NCBI GenBank assembly: GCA_944323705.1
Contig: CALUTM010000008.1
Span: 1 to 49,594, forward strand
Length of the DNA stretch: 49,594 nt
Direction of reading: 5' to 3'
Source: Candidatus Gastranaerophilales bacterium
GTDB taxonomy: Bacteria; Cyanobacteriota; Vampirovibrionia; Gastranaerophilales; Gastranaerophilaceae
Shown here: positions 8,579 through 16,963 of the stretch, in pieces
Position numbering within the stretch: the first letter of the stretch is position 1
Layout of the letters: each line of letters starts with the position of its first letter
The notes under the pieces: model-generated
Seen by the model: the letters and a program-made list of their open reading frames with translations, nothing else
Databases searched by the model: none
Told to the model about the DNA's origin: nothing
Made by a program: the position numbers and the translations under genes

Positions 8579-10008
8579 AACAGTACTAAAACAGGGATTA
8601 ACTCAAGACGCCCTATGTACATATCAATTATAAAAATGGTTTTAGTAAGCCAATGCAGCGGCTCAAAACTTTCTAACGGTCCTATCGCACCAAAGCCCGG
8701 TCCGATGTTCCCAACCGCACTCACTGCCCCCGTAATTGCAACAACAGTATCTTTTTCGATTATGGCGGTCAAAAATGCCGAAACAGCCAATATTGCAAAA
8801 TAGAAAGATATAAACATCAACGTTTGATACAAAACATCTCTGGGAACCGAATAGTTATTAATTTTTATATCAACCACCGCTTTGGGATGGAGTATCTTTG
8901 TCATCTCAATTTTCATTATTTTAAAAATCAAAAGCCACCTGACTACCTTTAACCCGCCGCCCGCAGAACTTGCACAACTGCCGCAAAGCATAGAGGCAAA
9001 AAGTATAATCTTACTTGCATAATCCCACTTTGTAAAATCTTCACTGCAAAAGCCCGTTGATGATATCAATGTAGAAATTCCGAAAAAAGCATTTGTAAGA
9101 CTCTTAGTGAAATCGTAATGCAAATTCAGACAAAGTGATAAAGTTAATGCCAGAGAAAGAACAACAACAACCCCGAAGTAAACCCGAAACTCTTCATTCT
9201 TAAACAGAATTAAAGGATTGAACTTCGTCCAGGCTCTATATTGTAAATTAAAACTTACCCCCGCAAAAAACATAAAAAATGTTATAACCCAAAGCGTAAG
9301 ATTGGAAAAACCTATAATGCTTTGTGCATTAGGAGAAAGTCCCCCGCCTGATATTGATGACAGAGAATTACATACAGCCTCAAATCCCCCCATGCCGGAT
9401 AACTTTAATAATATGATTTCTAAAACCGTCAAACCCGCATAAACCTTCCATAAAGCCGCCGCAGTGTTTTTAATCCTCGGAGTAAATTTTTCTTCCGCAG
9501 GTCCGGGAGCTTCGGCAGAAAACATCTGACGCCCCGCAATCGCAAACTGAGGCAAAATGGCAATAAATAAGACGATAATACCCATACCGCCAAGCCATTG
9601 GGTTAATGACCGCCAAAAGAATAGGGCTTTCGGATAATTAAAATGCGTAAAAATGGTTGAACCCGTAGTTGTAATACCAGAAACCGCTTCAAATAATGCA
9701 TCAATTGGATTTATGCCAAAAAATAAATACGGAATTGCCGCAAAAACTCCCGCAAAAAGCCAAGAAAAAGTTACAACACAGAGTCCCTCTGACTTTTTAA
9801 TGTCATTAATTGATTTGATGTTTTCCGCCCCCTTAAATGCCTTGCGTATGGTTACAGCCAACATAAAAGCGGCACTTGCTGCTATTAAAAACGGAAATAC
9901 GGCATTGCTTTCATGATAATAAAACGCAATGAGAAGCGGAATTAACAATACTATGCCGAAATACATAATAGTGAGGCTGAAAGAGTATGCTAAATAACTT
10001 AATCTCAT
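8548..10008 (-). CDS. trkH: Potassium uptake channel subunit TrkH
   Basis: 486 aa integral membrane protein with about ten hydrophobic segments. The four pore-loop motifs expected of the SKT family are visible: SGITTTGST, SSISGGGLS, STLISSTGFC and SAVGNIGPGFG, each giving one selectivity-filter Gly. It forms the K+ (or Na+) conducting dimer gated by the cytoplasmic TrkA ring encoded just upstream. Start overlaps the trkA stop by 4 nt (ATGA), so the pair is translationally coupled. Length matches E. coli TrkH (483). Confidence 0.95.
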   Translation of the reverse strand: MRLSYLAYSFSLTIMYFGIVLLIPLLIAFYYHESNAVFPFLIAASAAFMLAVTIRKAFKGAENIKSINDIKKSEGLCVVTFSWLFAGVFAAIPYLFFGINPIDALFEAVSGITTTGSTIFTHFNYPKALFFWRSLTQWLGGMGIIVLFIAILPQFAIAGRQMFSAEAPGPAEEKFTPRIKNTAAALWKVYAGLTVLEIILLKLSGMGGFEAVCNSLSSISGGGLSPNAQSIIGFSNLTLWVITFFMFFAGVSFNLQYRAWTKFNPLILFKNEEFRVYFGVVVVLSLALTLSLCLNLHYDFTKSLTNAFFGISTLISSTGFCSEDFTKWDYASKIILFASMLCGSCASSAGGGLKVVRWLLIFKIMKIEMTKILHPKAVVDIKINNYSVPRDVLYQTLMFISFYFAILAVSAFLTAIIEKDTVVAITGAVSAVGNIGPGFGAIGPLESFEPLHWLTKTIFIIDMYIGRLELIPVLVLFQRDFWSFRR

Positions 10009-11348
10009 CCGATATCCTCAAAAAATTCTCTTATTATCGGAGCATTTGCACTTGTAGTGAAAATTATCAAATTATCCCCGCTCATAACCTGAGTTGCACC
10101 GTTTGGAATTATAATTCTTTTTCTTCTCTGTATTACCCCGACAATAGCCTTTGCAGGAAGTTTCAAATCCATAATTTTCTTGGTCTGATAATTCTCCGGC
10201 AGTTCAATTACTAAAACCTCTCCCCTGCCCTGCTCTACTGTTGCTAAAATGCCAATATTCGTTTCTCTGATATTATTCTTGACTTCGTTTAAAGCTGCCG
10301 TTTTTAAAGAAACCGCAATATCTATACCAACCTTTTCAAAAAGTGATACATTGGTGCTTTTTGTGACTCTTGAAATTATTCTTGCCGTTCCCAAATGTTT
10401 GAGCAGCAAAGAACAAAGAAGATTTTTTTCATCGTTATCGGTAACACTTACAACAACGTCCGATGAAGCAACATCCTCTTCGTTCAACAGTTCCAAATCC
10501 GTTCCGTCACCGTGAATAATAAGAGTGTTATCAAGCACCTGAGCCAAAAACTCGCACCTGTCCTCATTTTTTTCAATAATTTTTAATTTAAGTTTTAAAT
10601 TTTCCAAATTCTTGGCAAGCTTTAATCCGACGCTGCCGCCACCGATAATTGTAACAGTTTTTACGAATTCCTTTTCATGGAAAAATTTGCCCGCAAGTAT
10701 ATCCAACGAATTCGAAAGCCCCATAAAAATAACTTTGTCATCCTCATACAAAGTCGTCTCACCGTTCGGAATAAACAATTCGTCCCCGCGGGTTATCCCG
10801 ACTATTAACGTGTCTTTAGGGAAATCACAATTCTTAACCATACTGTTTACAAGCATGGAATTTTTAGCAATCTTATACTCCAGAAGTCTTGCTCTTCCCG
10901 CGGCAAAATTTTCCACGTCAAGAGCCTTCGCAACCGTTATTATTCTGAAAATTTCCTGAGTTAAAAGCTCCTCGGGCCAAATAATATTATCTATATAAAA
11001 ATCGCAATTATACTCTGCATCTTTTGCAATACCAAGAGATGATTTGTATTCCTCTTTTCGTACAAAACAAAGTGTTCTTACGGTACTTATTCTCTTTGCC
11101 GTAAGGCAGGCAACTATATTAAGCTCATCAGAATCCGTACAGGCAATTAATACATCCGCAGATTTAATGTCCGCCTGCTTTAAAATTTCTATATTAGAAG
11201 CATTACCCGCAATAAACCCTACGTCAAGTTTATTAAAGGCATCAATTTTATATTGTTCCTCGTCAATTACGGTAATATCATTATCAGTGTAGAACTCCGA
11301 GGCAATCATATAGCCGAGTTCATTTGCACCAAAAACTATTATCTTCAT
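10005..11348 (-). CDS. trkA: Trk potassium uptake regulatory NAD-binding protein
   Basis: 447 aa with two tandem RCK units. The first Rossmann fold begins IIVFGANELGYMIA (a slightly degenerate GxGxxG); the second begins TIIGGGSVGLKLAK near residue 233. Each is followed by a TrkA-C domain. TrkA forms the cytosolic ring that binds NAD(H)/ATP and gates TrkH. Promoter TTGACT-17-TTAAAT (11356-11384 on the minus strand) ends 7 nt before the ATG and no Shine-Dalgarno is visible, so translation is predicted to be leaderless. Confidence 0.94.
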   Translation of the reverse strand: MKIIVFGANELGYMIASEFYTDNDITVIDEEQYKIDAFNKLDVGFIAGNASNIEILKQADIKSADVLIACTDSDELNIVACLTAKRISTVRTLCFVRKEEYKSSLGIAKDAEYNCDFYIDNIIWPEELLTQEIFRIITVAKALDVENFAAGRARLLEYKIAKNSMLVNSMVKNCDFPKDTLIVGITRGDELFIPNGETTLYEDDKVIFMGLSNSLDILAGKFFHEKEFVKTVTIIGGGSVGLKLAKNLENLKLKLKIIEKNEDRCEFLAQVLDNTLIIHGDGTDLELLNEEDVASSDVVVSVTDNDEKNLLCSLLLKHLGTARIISRVTKSTNVSLFEKVGIDIAVSLKTAALNEVKNNIRETNIGILATVEQGRGEVLVIELPENYQTKKIMDLKLPAKAIVGVIQRRKRIIIPNGATQVMSGDNLIIFTTSANAPIIREFFEDIG

Positions 11349-11355
11349 AGCTCAT

Positions 11356-11384
11356 ATTTAACTTCAAATCAGCCCCGAAGTCAA
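11356..11384 (-). promoter_or_regulatory. trkA promoter, predicted leaderless
   Basis: On the minus strand TTGACT (11384-11379), 17 bp, TTAAAT (11361-11356), then 7 nt to the ATG at 11348. Near-ideal spacing places the transcription start at the start codon. Confidence 0.65.
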
Positions 11385-11394
11385 TGCCGAAAGT

Positions 11395-12045
11395 TTAGTC
11401 CAGTTGTTTAATCGTAGCAACGATTTTGCCGATAAGAATTAAATCAAAAACCGATTTCCCGCTTATTGTACGCACCCTGTATTCTGGATTATCGGATTTG
11501 ATAATTATTTCATCCAAGTTTTTTGAAAGACGTTTTACAAAAAATTCATTATTGTAACAAAAAACATAGATCTTATTATCCTGAATTTGGTTTCCCGTCC
11601 AGTGCTCTACAATAAGTTTGTCGCCGTTATCAATTGTAGGTGACATACTGTTTCCAGAAGCATTAATCATTGAATACAACTTACTTTTTGAATACCCGCT
11701 AATCATTGAAGTTGCAATCGGCAGTTTTGTCTTTTCGCTCGAAAAAACTATACTCCCCGAACCGCAGCTTGCAAAAACATCCGTATAATAATCTATATAT
11801 GCAATGTCGGATAAGGTATTGAATATATCTATTTTAAAAAACTCCTCGACACGCTGAAGTTCGGAGACCGTAACCTCACTCTCATTCTTTATTCGGTTAC
11901 TTATTGTCTGTCGCGTAATCCCCAAGCTCTCAGCCAGCATAGACTGATTTACGGACATGCCGATACGGTTTGATATTATTAAAATTAACTCATCAAGTTT
12001 CATTGTTTCACCAACCTGCAAAATAGTACTTGACATCTGTATCAT
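11395..12045 (-). CDS. XRE/cI-type repressor with S24 (LexA-like) self-cleavage domain
   Basis: Up to 216 aa. N-terminal helix-turn-helix (MLAESLGITRQTISNRI), linker with a Cys94-Gly95 pair (ASCGSG) and a C-terminal S24 domain with nucleophile Ser133 (GNSMSPT) and general base Lys171 (FFVKRLS). Cys-Gly is a known cleavage site in UmuD and P22 c2-type proteins, so RecA-stimulated autocleavage is plausible (inference). Start uncertain: ATGs at 12045, 12036 and 12003. Promoter TTTTGT-17-TATGAT would make the 12036 ATG leaderless; the 12003 ATG has a weak GGTG site. Divergent from two small genes across candidate operators. Confidence 0.85.
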   Translation of the reverse strand: MIQMSSTILQVGETMKLDELILIISNRIGMSVNQSMLAESLGITRQTISNRIKNESEVTVSELQRVEEFFKIDIFNTLSDIAYIDYYTDVFASCGSGSIVFSSEKTKLPIATSMISGYSKSKLYSMINASGNSMSPTIDNGDKLIVEHWTGNQIQDNKIYVFCYNNEFFVKRLSKNLDEIIIKSDNPEYRVRTISGKSVFDLILIGKIVATIKQLD

Positions 12046-12050
12046 ATCAT

Positions 12051-12113
12051 CTTACAATAAAGTACAAAATGTAAGCTTTCTTTTGATATTTAAGCATACA
12101 TTTTTAAATATGT
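12051..12113. promoter_or_regulatory. Candidate operators between repressor and divergent genes
   Basis: Two dyads: CTTACA (12051-12056) with TGTAAG (12070-12075), which overlaps the repressor's own promoter, and ACATTTTTAAATATGT (12098-12113, one mismatched pair), which covers the -10 (TAAATA, 12105-12110) of the rightward promoter (-35 TTGATA, 12083-12088). This layout resembles the OR region of temperate phages. Confidence 0.5.
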
Positions 12114-12144
12114 CAACGTTTAAAGACTAAGGCAGAGGGTATAA

Positions 12145-12354
12145 ATGGGCTATCGCTACAATGTATCATGCAGTGAAACAATGTCAAAGAATTGGACACC
12201 CACAGCAATAGACTGTTATAAATCAGGGTGCAGATGTTCTCAATGCAATCTTTATAAAATATATTTTGCCGACAGTATAACGAAGTGCAAAATGAAAGAT
12301 ACTGTAATTGAACTGGTACGAAAATTTGGAGCCCCGAAGGAGGAAGAACTGTGA
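12145..12354 (+). CDS. Small cysteine-rich protein, possibly zinc-binding
   Basis: 69 aa. Cysteines at 9, 24, 29, 31, 34 and 48 include C-x4-C-x-C-x2-C (CYKSGCRCSQC) followed by KCKMK and a helical VIELVRKFGAP. Small proteins of this CxxxxCxCxxC...KCxMK...LVRxxGxP type occur in mobile-element-rich gut bacteria; function unknown. AGAGGG precedes the ATG. It overlaps the next gene by GTGA and is controlled by the promoter under the candidate operator, so it is the likely first target of the divergent repressor. Confidence 0.75.
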   Translation: MGYRYNVSCSETMSKNWTPTAIDCYKSGCRCSQCNLYKIYFADSITKCKMKDTVIELVRKFGAPKEEEL

Positions 12355-12641
12355 GCGGATATTCAAGCATAATTAACGGAAAAAAGGGCGGACGCCCGAA
12401 ATGCGATAATTCAGTCAGAATTGAACTACCGAGTGTGGAATTTGTTATATTAACGCCGAAACAATACGGCTCATTAGTCGAAAAATATGGTTATGAACTT
12501 CTCTATAAGGCTTTGTTAATTTTGGAAAATTGGCTTAAAACAAGCCCGAAAGGAGAAAAGTATCGCGGTAAAAATAATTATGCACACTTTCGCTCTGACG
12601 GTTGGCTTATAAATACCGCAAAAAACTCAAAAGAATTGTAA
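12351..12641 (+). CDS. Small phage/ICE-type DNA-associated protein
   Basis: 96 aa starting with GTG that overlaps the upstream stop, with a strong AGGAGG just before it. Basic N-terminus (NGKKGGRPK), then LTPKQYGSLVEKYGYELLYKA and K-Y-R-G-K-N-N-Y-AH-F, resembling C-terminal tails of phage replication/organiser proteins (LTxEExxxLxxxYGxxxxxxAIxxLxxYxxxxGKKYKSHxxxIxxW). That resemblance is by eye. It probably works with the Cys-rich protein; the pair looks like a reduced prophage or integrative-element early operon. Confidence 0.7.
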   Translation: MSGYSSIINGKKGGRPKCDNSVRIELPSVEFVILTPKQYGSLVEKYGYELLYKALLILENWLKTSPKGEKYRGKNNYAHFRSDGWLINTAKNSKEL

Positions 12642-12716
12642 CTTAGGTTTTAAAAGCAGCTACCCCATTGGTATGTAAAAAATGCCGGTTTTTCTTGTAA
12701 ATTCCCAAGAAAGCCC

Positions 12717-13385
12717 CTAAATATTAACCAATTTACGCATCCCATCGAAAAGAGCCGCCGTTGCATTTACTCCCCTGTTAAAGCACTCCTGTTGTATATG
12801 TTTCCACTTTTTCTTGTTAAATCGGCTTACTTTAAAACGAGGGTCGCTAGAAAATAATGCTGTTGACCTGAATAGTTCCGATAAACTTGTAAAGCTGAGT
12901 TTTTCAGGCTTATATCCCTCTTCAAGTTCTTTTAATCTTGGTGTTGCACCGTATTTTTCCCCCTGCTCAAAATTAGAGTGTAAATAATAATCTCTAATTT
13001 TTTGTATAATACTGCCCGCCTCCGTATGCATCGGCATTGAAACATCCTGAATATAATGCATGGCATAGCCTACGTATCTGTAAAAAGTTTCTTTATCAAC
13101 GGAATTCAATGCTTTGCTAATATGCGACAAATACCTCGAAAGAGCATTATTTTGTCCGCTTGCTCCTAAAAAGTAGCCGGGCTTTTTCTTTGTCGGGAAA
13201 TAAAAATGAGCATTATTGCAGCGTCCCAGCTCTTCCTTTATAAAATCCGGCATTTGTGAAAACCTGGCAAGTTGCCTTACGTCGGAAGGAGACAAGCCGC
13301 TGTCCCGCAATGCTAGCAGCGTCATATTCAAATGTGTGGTTTTATTCCATTTAAATGTAGGTTGATTAAACTTTTCTATATGCAT
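12717..13385 (-). CDS. Zinc-dependent phospholipase C-like protein
   Basis: 222 aa. The pattern W-x4-TH (WNKTTH, residues 13-18), ARFSQMPDF, NNAHFYFP and, centrally, GYAMHYIQDVSMPMHT matches the alpha-helical zinc-dependent phospholipase C / S1-P1 nuclease superfamily, where Trp, His, Asp and Glu residues bind three zinc ions. Unlike secreted relatives it has no signal peptide, so it is either cytoplasmic or exported another way. It starts 5 nt after the ychF stop with no clear ribosome site, suggesting coupling. Substrate unknown. Confidence 0.75.
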   Translation of the reverse strand: MHIEKFNQPTFKWNKTTHLNMTLLALRDSGLSPSDVRQLARFSQMPDFIKEELGRCNNAHFYFPTKKKPGYFLGASGQNNALSRYLSHISKALNSVDKETFYRYVGYAMHYIQDVSMPMHTEAGSIIQKIRDYYLHSNFEQGEKYGATPRLKELEEGYKPEKLSFTSLSELFRSTALFSSDPRFKVSRFNKKKWKHIQQECFNRGVNATAALFDGMRKLVNI

Positions 13386-13390
13386 TTTAT

Positions 13391-14488
13391 CTAAACTGCA
13401 AACCGGAAATGAACAATATCTCCGTCTTGCATAACATAATCTTTTCCCTCAAGACGTGTTACACCTTTATCTTTGCAAGCCGTATAAGAGCCGTTTTCTA
13501 CAAAATCCTTATACGCCGTAACTTCCGCTCTGATAAAACCTTTTTCGAAATCGGTATGGATAACCCCTGCTGCCTGCGGAGCCTTTGTACCCTCGGTAAT
13601 TGTCCAGGCATGAACTTCTTTTTCACCCGCGGTAATAAATGTTATAAGATTCAAAAGTTCATATACTGACTTTATCATCTTATTTATTCCGCTGTCACTA
13701 ATGCCAAGCTCCGCTAAATACTCCTTCGCACCCTCTTCGCCCAAATCAACGAGTTCTTCTTCTATACGGGCACAAATAATAACCATATTGGCACCGTGTT
13801 TTTTAGCATATTCTTCAACACGTTTTGTATAATCATTTCCGTCTTTTAAATCAAATTCCGAAACATTGGCACAGTATATTACGGGTTTAACGGACATAAG
13901 GTTAAGAGGCTTGATTACACTGATTTCATCATCGCTAAAGTGCTCTTTCAAATTAATAAATGTCCCGTCTTGCAATAACTCATTAAGTTTTTTAAGAGCC
14001 CCGTCCTCCAAGACCGCATCCTTATCGCCGGATTTAACCTGTTTCGCAATTCTAGCTGCACGCCTTTCTACAGAAGCCAAATCCGCAAGTGCAAGCTCCG
14101 TATTAATGGTTTCTATGTCGGAAATAGGATCAACTTTTCCCTCGACATGGATTGTATTTTCATCATCAAAGCATCTGACAACCTGAATAATCGCATCAAC
14201 TTCCCGGATATTATGCAAGAACTGGTTACCCAAACCTTCACCTTTACTGGCACCCTTAACAAGTCCAGCAATATCCACAAATTCTATTACGGTCGGAATA
14301 ATTTCTTTTGATTTGCACAAGTCCGACAAAATCTGCAGCCTTTCGTCAGGCACCACAACAACTCCGACATTCGGTTCAATCGTACAGAACGGATAATTTG
14401 CACTTTGTGCGTTTTTAGCAGAAGTCAGTGCATTAAATAAAGTTGATTTCCCTACATTCGGGAGTCCTACAATTCCGGCTCTTAACAT
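13391..14488 (-). CDS. ychF: Ribosome-associated ATPase YchF/OLA1
   Basis: 365 aa, normal length. P-loop GLPNVGKST near the N-terminus, switch region VEFVDIAGLVKGASKGEGLGN, the NVSE motif that replaces NKxD and gives ATP preference, then a coiled-coil insertion and the C-terminal TGS-like domain (TACKDKGVTRLEGKDYVMQDGD). YchF binds ribosomes and is linked to the oxidative stress response. AAGGGA precedes the ATG. The phospholipase-like gene follows directly. Confidence 0.96.
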   Translation of the reverse strand: MLRAGIVGLPNVGKSTLFNALTSAKNAQSANYPFCTIEPNVGVVVVPDERLQILSDLCKSKEIIPTVIEFVDIAGLVKGASKGEGLGNQFLHNIREVDAIIQVVRCFDDENTIHVEGKVDPISDIETINTELALADLASVERRAARIAKQVKSGDKDAVLEDGALKKLNELLQDGTFINLKEHFSDDEISVIKPLNLMSVKPVIYCANVSEFDLKDGNDYTKRVEEYAKKHGANMVIICARIEEELVDLGEEGAKEYLAELGISDSGINKMIKSVYELLNLITFITAGEKEVHAWTITEGTKAPQAAGVIHTDFEKGFIRAEVTAYKDFVENGSYTACKDKGVTRLEGKDYVMQDGDIVHFRFAV

Positions 14489-14769
14489 AAATAAATCCCT
14501 TTCAGTCTACTTATGATTGATTGTATTATAAACATAAACGAGAATAAAGGATAATTTTTCACTTCGCTGTCGAAGATTGATTGTTTTTTTATTTTAAGAT
14601 ATTAATATCAATTTATAACTTTTGCCGAAACATTGTGAAAGAGGTTGTTTTATCATGTTCAAGAATATTCATAATATTAGCCTTATTTTATAAAAACAAT
14701 CAGAAATAAAACTTAACAATTTGGTTTAAATTCAACAAAATTGCTTGCATTCGGATTTTTAGCAAATAT

Positions 14770-14797
14770 TATAATATTATAATACCGCAAGGTATTG
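14770..14797 (+). promoter_or_regulatory. infA promoter -10 and 5'-UTR GNRA hairpin
   Basis: Two overlapping TATAAT boxes (14770-14775, 14778-14783) are followed by AATACC-GCAA-GGTATT (14781-14796), a 6-bp stem with a GNRA tetraloop near the mRNA 5' end. The upstream ~280 bp to ychF shows no gene. Confidence 0.5.
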
Positions 14798-14823
14798 TTT
14801 GAAAGCCGAAAATAGAGGACAAT

Positions 14824-15039
14824 ATGGCAAAAGACGTAATAGAAATAGAAGGTACGATTCTGGAGTCCATGCCGAATGCAATGTTTAAAGTAAAACTTGA
14901 GAACGGGCATGAAATTTTGGCTCACATCTCGGGAAAAATAAGAAAAAACTTTATCAGAATATTACCGGGTGACAGAGTAAAGGTAGAAATGACTCCTTAC
15001 GATCTTACTAAAGGCAGAATAACTTTCAGATTGAAATAA
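14824..15039 (+). CDS. infA: Translation initiation factor IF-1
   Basis: 71 aa OB-fold protein. [12 protein letters not shown], then [21 protein letters not shown] and the C-terminal [15 protein letters not shown] are hallmark IF-1 segments. It binds the 30S A site and modulates start-codon selection, relevant here because several genes appear leaderless. AGAGGA lies 8 nt before the ATG. First gene of the translation cluster; secY-adk-map, often upstream, are absent. Confidence 0.97.
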   Translation: MAKDVIEIEGTILESMPNAMFKVKLENGHEILAHISGKIRKNFIRILPGDRVKVEMTPYDLTKGRITFRLK

Positions 15040-15092
15040 TATCGGTCACATTTAAGACTTACAAATTAAACAAGAATATAAAGGAAAGAAAA

Positions 15093-15206
15093 ATGAAAAC
15101 GAGATCATCAGTAAAACCTATGTGCGACAAATGCAAGGTTATCAGAAGAAAAGGCCGCGTTGCGGTAATTTGCGAAAACCCTAAACATAAACAAAGACAG
15201 GGATAG
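15093..15206 (+). CDS. rpmJ: 50S ribosomal protein L36
   Basis: 37 aa, too short for most ORF lists. Reads [14 protein letters not shown], then [19 protein letters not shown], ending QRQG. Zinc ligands Cys11, Cys14, Cys27 and His33 are all present, so this is the zinc-binding (C+) form. AAAGGA precedes the ATG. It lies between infA and rpsM as in most bacteria. Confidence 0.96.
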   Translation: MKTRSSVKPMCDKCKVIRRKGRVAVICENPKHKQRQG

Positions 15207-15264
15207 ACTAGTGAACGGTGAATAGTGATTAGAATTTCTCCTATTCACTACTCACGAGTCACTA
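15207..15264. repeat. TCACTAY inverted repeat between rpmJ and rpsM
   Basis: AGTGAACGGTGAATAGTGA faces CTATTCACTACTCACGAG and TCACT, so the transcript can fold into a long hairpin. Same unit as the arrays at 260-322 and 16188-16268. Confidence 0.6.
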
Positions 15265-15310
15265 AATAAGTAGTAATTAGTAGAACATAAAGTATAAAGG
15301 AAACAAAAAC

Positions 15311-15679
15311 ATGGCAAGATTAGTTGGGGTAGACTTACCTCGTAACAAAAGACTCGAAGTCGCTTTGACCTATATTTACGGTATAGGACCGACAAGAAGT
15401 AAAAAAATTCTTGAAAAAACAGGTATTTCACCTGATTTAAGAACAGATGACTTAACGGATGATGATATTAAACAATTGCGTAATGCGTTATCCGAATACA
15501 ATATTGAAGGTGACCTGAGACGTGAAGTAACAATGAGTATCAAACGTCTTCAGGAAATCAATTCTTATAGAGGTATGAGACACAAAAGAGGTTTACCTTG
15601 CAGAGGTCAGAGAACAAAAACTAACGCAAGAACAAGACGCGGCAAGAAAACCGGACCTATCGCAGGTAAAAAGAAATAG
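15311..15679 (+). CDS. rpsM: 30S ribosomal protein S13
   Basis: 122 aa, normal length. Helix-two-turn-helix region [18 protein letters not shown], then [18 protein letters not shown] and the basic tail [18 protein letters not shown] that contacts P-site tRNA and head rRNA. AAAGGA upstream. Set apart from its neighbours by repeat-bearing spacers of 104 and 114 bp, wider than usual for this operon. Confidence 0.98.
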   Translation: MARLVGVDLPRNKRLEVALTYIYGIGPTRSKKILEKTGISPDLRTDDLTDDDIKQLRNALSEYNIEGDLRREVTMSIKRLQEINSYRGMRHKRGLPCRGQRTKTNARTRRGKKTGPIAGKKK

Positions 15680-15720
15680 TTGTACAAGAGGTGTATAGGT
15701 TATAAGAAATAAATTCTTAA

Positions 15721-15751
15721 TCACTTAGTCACCTAGTCACTTAATCACTAA
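15721..15751. repeat. TCACTTAR octamer copy between rpsM and rpsK
   Basis: Four direct units with period 8: TCACTTAG, TCACCTAG, TCACTTAA, TCACTAAA. Not an inverted pair here. Confidence 0.6.
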
Positions 15752-15793
15752 AACAAAGATTGAAATATAAACAAAAATAAAGGAAATAAGAAA

Positions 15794-16180
15794 ATGGCAA
15801 GACCAAAAACTACAAAGAAAAAAGAAAAGAAAAATGTATTACAAGGTGTTGTACACATTCAGTCAACATTTAATAATACAATAGTAACTTCTACAGATAC
15901 TCAGGGTAATGCTATTGCTTGGGCAACCGCAGGAGCTACGGGCTTTAAAGGTGCCAGAAAAGGTACTCCGTTTGCCGCTCAATCAGCAGCAGAATTGGTT
16001 GCTAAAAAGTCAATAGATCAAGGTATGAAGAAAGTAGAAGTTCACATTAAAGGACCGGGCTCAGGCAGAGAAACTGCAATCAGAGCTATTCAAGCAGCAG
16101 GTTTGGAAATTACGTTAATCAAAGACGTAACACCTATTCCTCACAACGGATGCCGTCCGCCTAAAAAGAGACGTGTATAG
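15794..16180 (+). CDS. rpsK: 30S ribosomal protein S11
   Basis: 128 aa. [20 protein letters not shown], the [14 protein letters not shown] loop and the C-terminal [18 protein letters not shown] are diagnostic. It binds the 690 and 790 loops of the 30S platform. AAAGGA lies upstream of the ATG. Confidence 0.98.
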   Translation: MARPKTTKKKEKKNVLQGVVHIQSTFNNTIVTSTDTQGNAIAWATAGATGFKGARKGTPFAAQSAAELVAKKSIDQGMKKVEVHIKGPGSGRETAIRAIQAAGLEITLIKDVTPIPHNGCRPPKKRRV

Positions 16181-16187
16181 TAGATAG

Positions 16188-16268
16188 GGTGACTAGTGAA
16201 TAGTGACTAGTGAATAGACAAAAATATATAAATTTCTATTCACCACTCACTACTCACTATTCACTAAG
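16188..16268. repeat. TCACTAY inverted repeat between rpsK and rpsD
   Basis: GTGACTAGTGAATAGTGA and a further unit face CTATTCACCACTCACTACTC and more units across a ~20-base AT-rich loop. This gives a potential stem of about 30 bp in the operon transcript. Confidence 0.6.
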
Positions 16269-16273
16269 TAAAA

Positions 16274-16320
16274 GCGGGGGCTTGCTCTTAAGCCAAAAGA
16301 ACAAACCACAGATGCCCCGC
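16274..16320 (+). promoter_or_regulatory. Structured leader upstream of rpsD (candidate S4 autoregulatory site)
   Basis: Outer stem GCGGGG (16274-16279) with CCCCGC (16315-16320) encloses an inner hairpin GGCTT/AAGCC. The fold ends 7 nt before the AAAAGGAGA ribosome site of rpsD. S4 represses its own synthesis in E. coli and B. subtilis by binding a leader RNA; that this is such a site is inference. Confidence 0.35.
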
Positions 16321-16341
16321 ACAAGAAAAGGAGAATTAATA

Positions 16342-16944
16342 ATGGCAAGATATACAGGACCAACTAATAAATTATTCCGTAACTACGGAGTTAAGGATTT
16401 GTCAAACAGAAAGTTAACAAGTTCAATGACTCAAACTGCATCAGGACAACACGGTGCGGTAAGAAAGAAACTTTCCGAATATGCAATCCACTTAAACGAA
16501 AAACAAAAAATCAGATTAACATACTTAGTAAGCGAAAAACAATTCGCAAAATATTACCGTGAAGCTGCCAGAAAGAAAGGTGTTACAGGTACAATTCTTT
16601 TACAGATTCTTGAATCAAGACTTGATAATATTCTTTACAGAGCAGGTTTCGGTGTTACACGCAAACAATCAAGACAAATCGTAAACCACGGTCATGTATT
16701 GGTTAACGGTAAAAAAGTAGATATTCCATCATATTTGGTAAAAGCAGGCGATGTAATTACAATTAAATCAAGAAGCAACGAATACTTAAAAACAATCATG
16801 AGTTCAATAGACTTGTCTTGTGCTCCTGCTTGGGTTACAGTAGATAAGGATGCTTTGAAAATTACATTTGAAAGAATTCCTCAAAGAGAAGAATTAGATC
16901 CTGATTTCAAAGAACAACTTGTTATAGAGTACTATTCAAAATAG
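16342..16944 (+). CDS. rpsD: 30S ribosomal protein S4
   Basis: 200 aa. MARYTGPTNKLFRNYGV, then the S4 RNA-binding domain LESRLDNILYRAGFGVTRKQ with VNHGHVLVNGKKVDIPSY. It lacks the N-terminal zinc cysteines (C- form). The start at 16342 has AAAAGGAG at 8-nt spacing. A longer frame opening at 16210 reads through repeat DNA and is rejected. S4 nucleates 30S assembly. Confidence 0.97.
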   Translation: MARYTGPTNKLFRNYGVKDLSNRKLTSSMTQTASGQHGAVRKKLSEYAIHLNEKQKIRLTYLVSEKQFAKYYREAARKKGVTGTILLQILESRLDNILYRAGFGVTRKQSRQIVNHGHVLVNGKKVDIPSYLVKAGDVITIKSRSNEYLKTIMSSIDLSCAPAWVTVDKDALKITFERIPQREELDPDFKEQLVIEYYSK

Positions 16945-16963
16945 GCTGATAGGAGAAAAAAAT

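Noticed and set aside
16210-16341. N-terminal 44-residue extension of ribosomal protein S4
   Set aside because: The extension is translated TCACT repeat and leader DNA; the ATG at 16342 has the proper ribosome site and begins the conserved MARYTGP.
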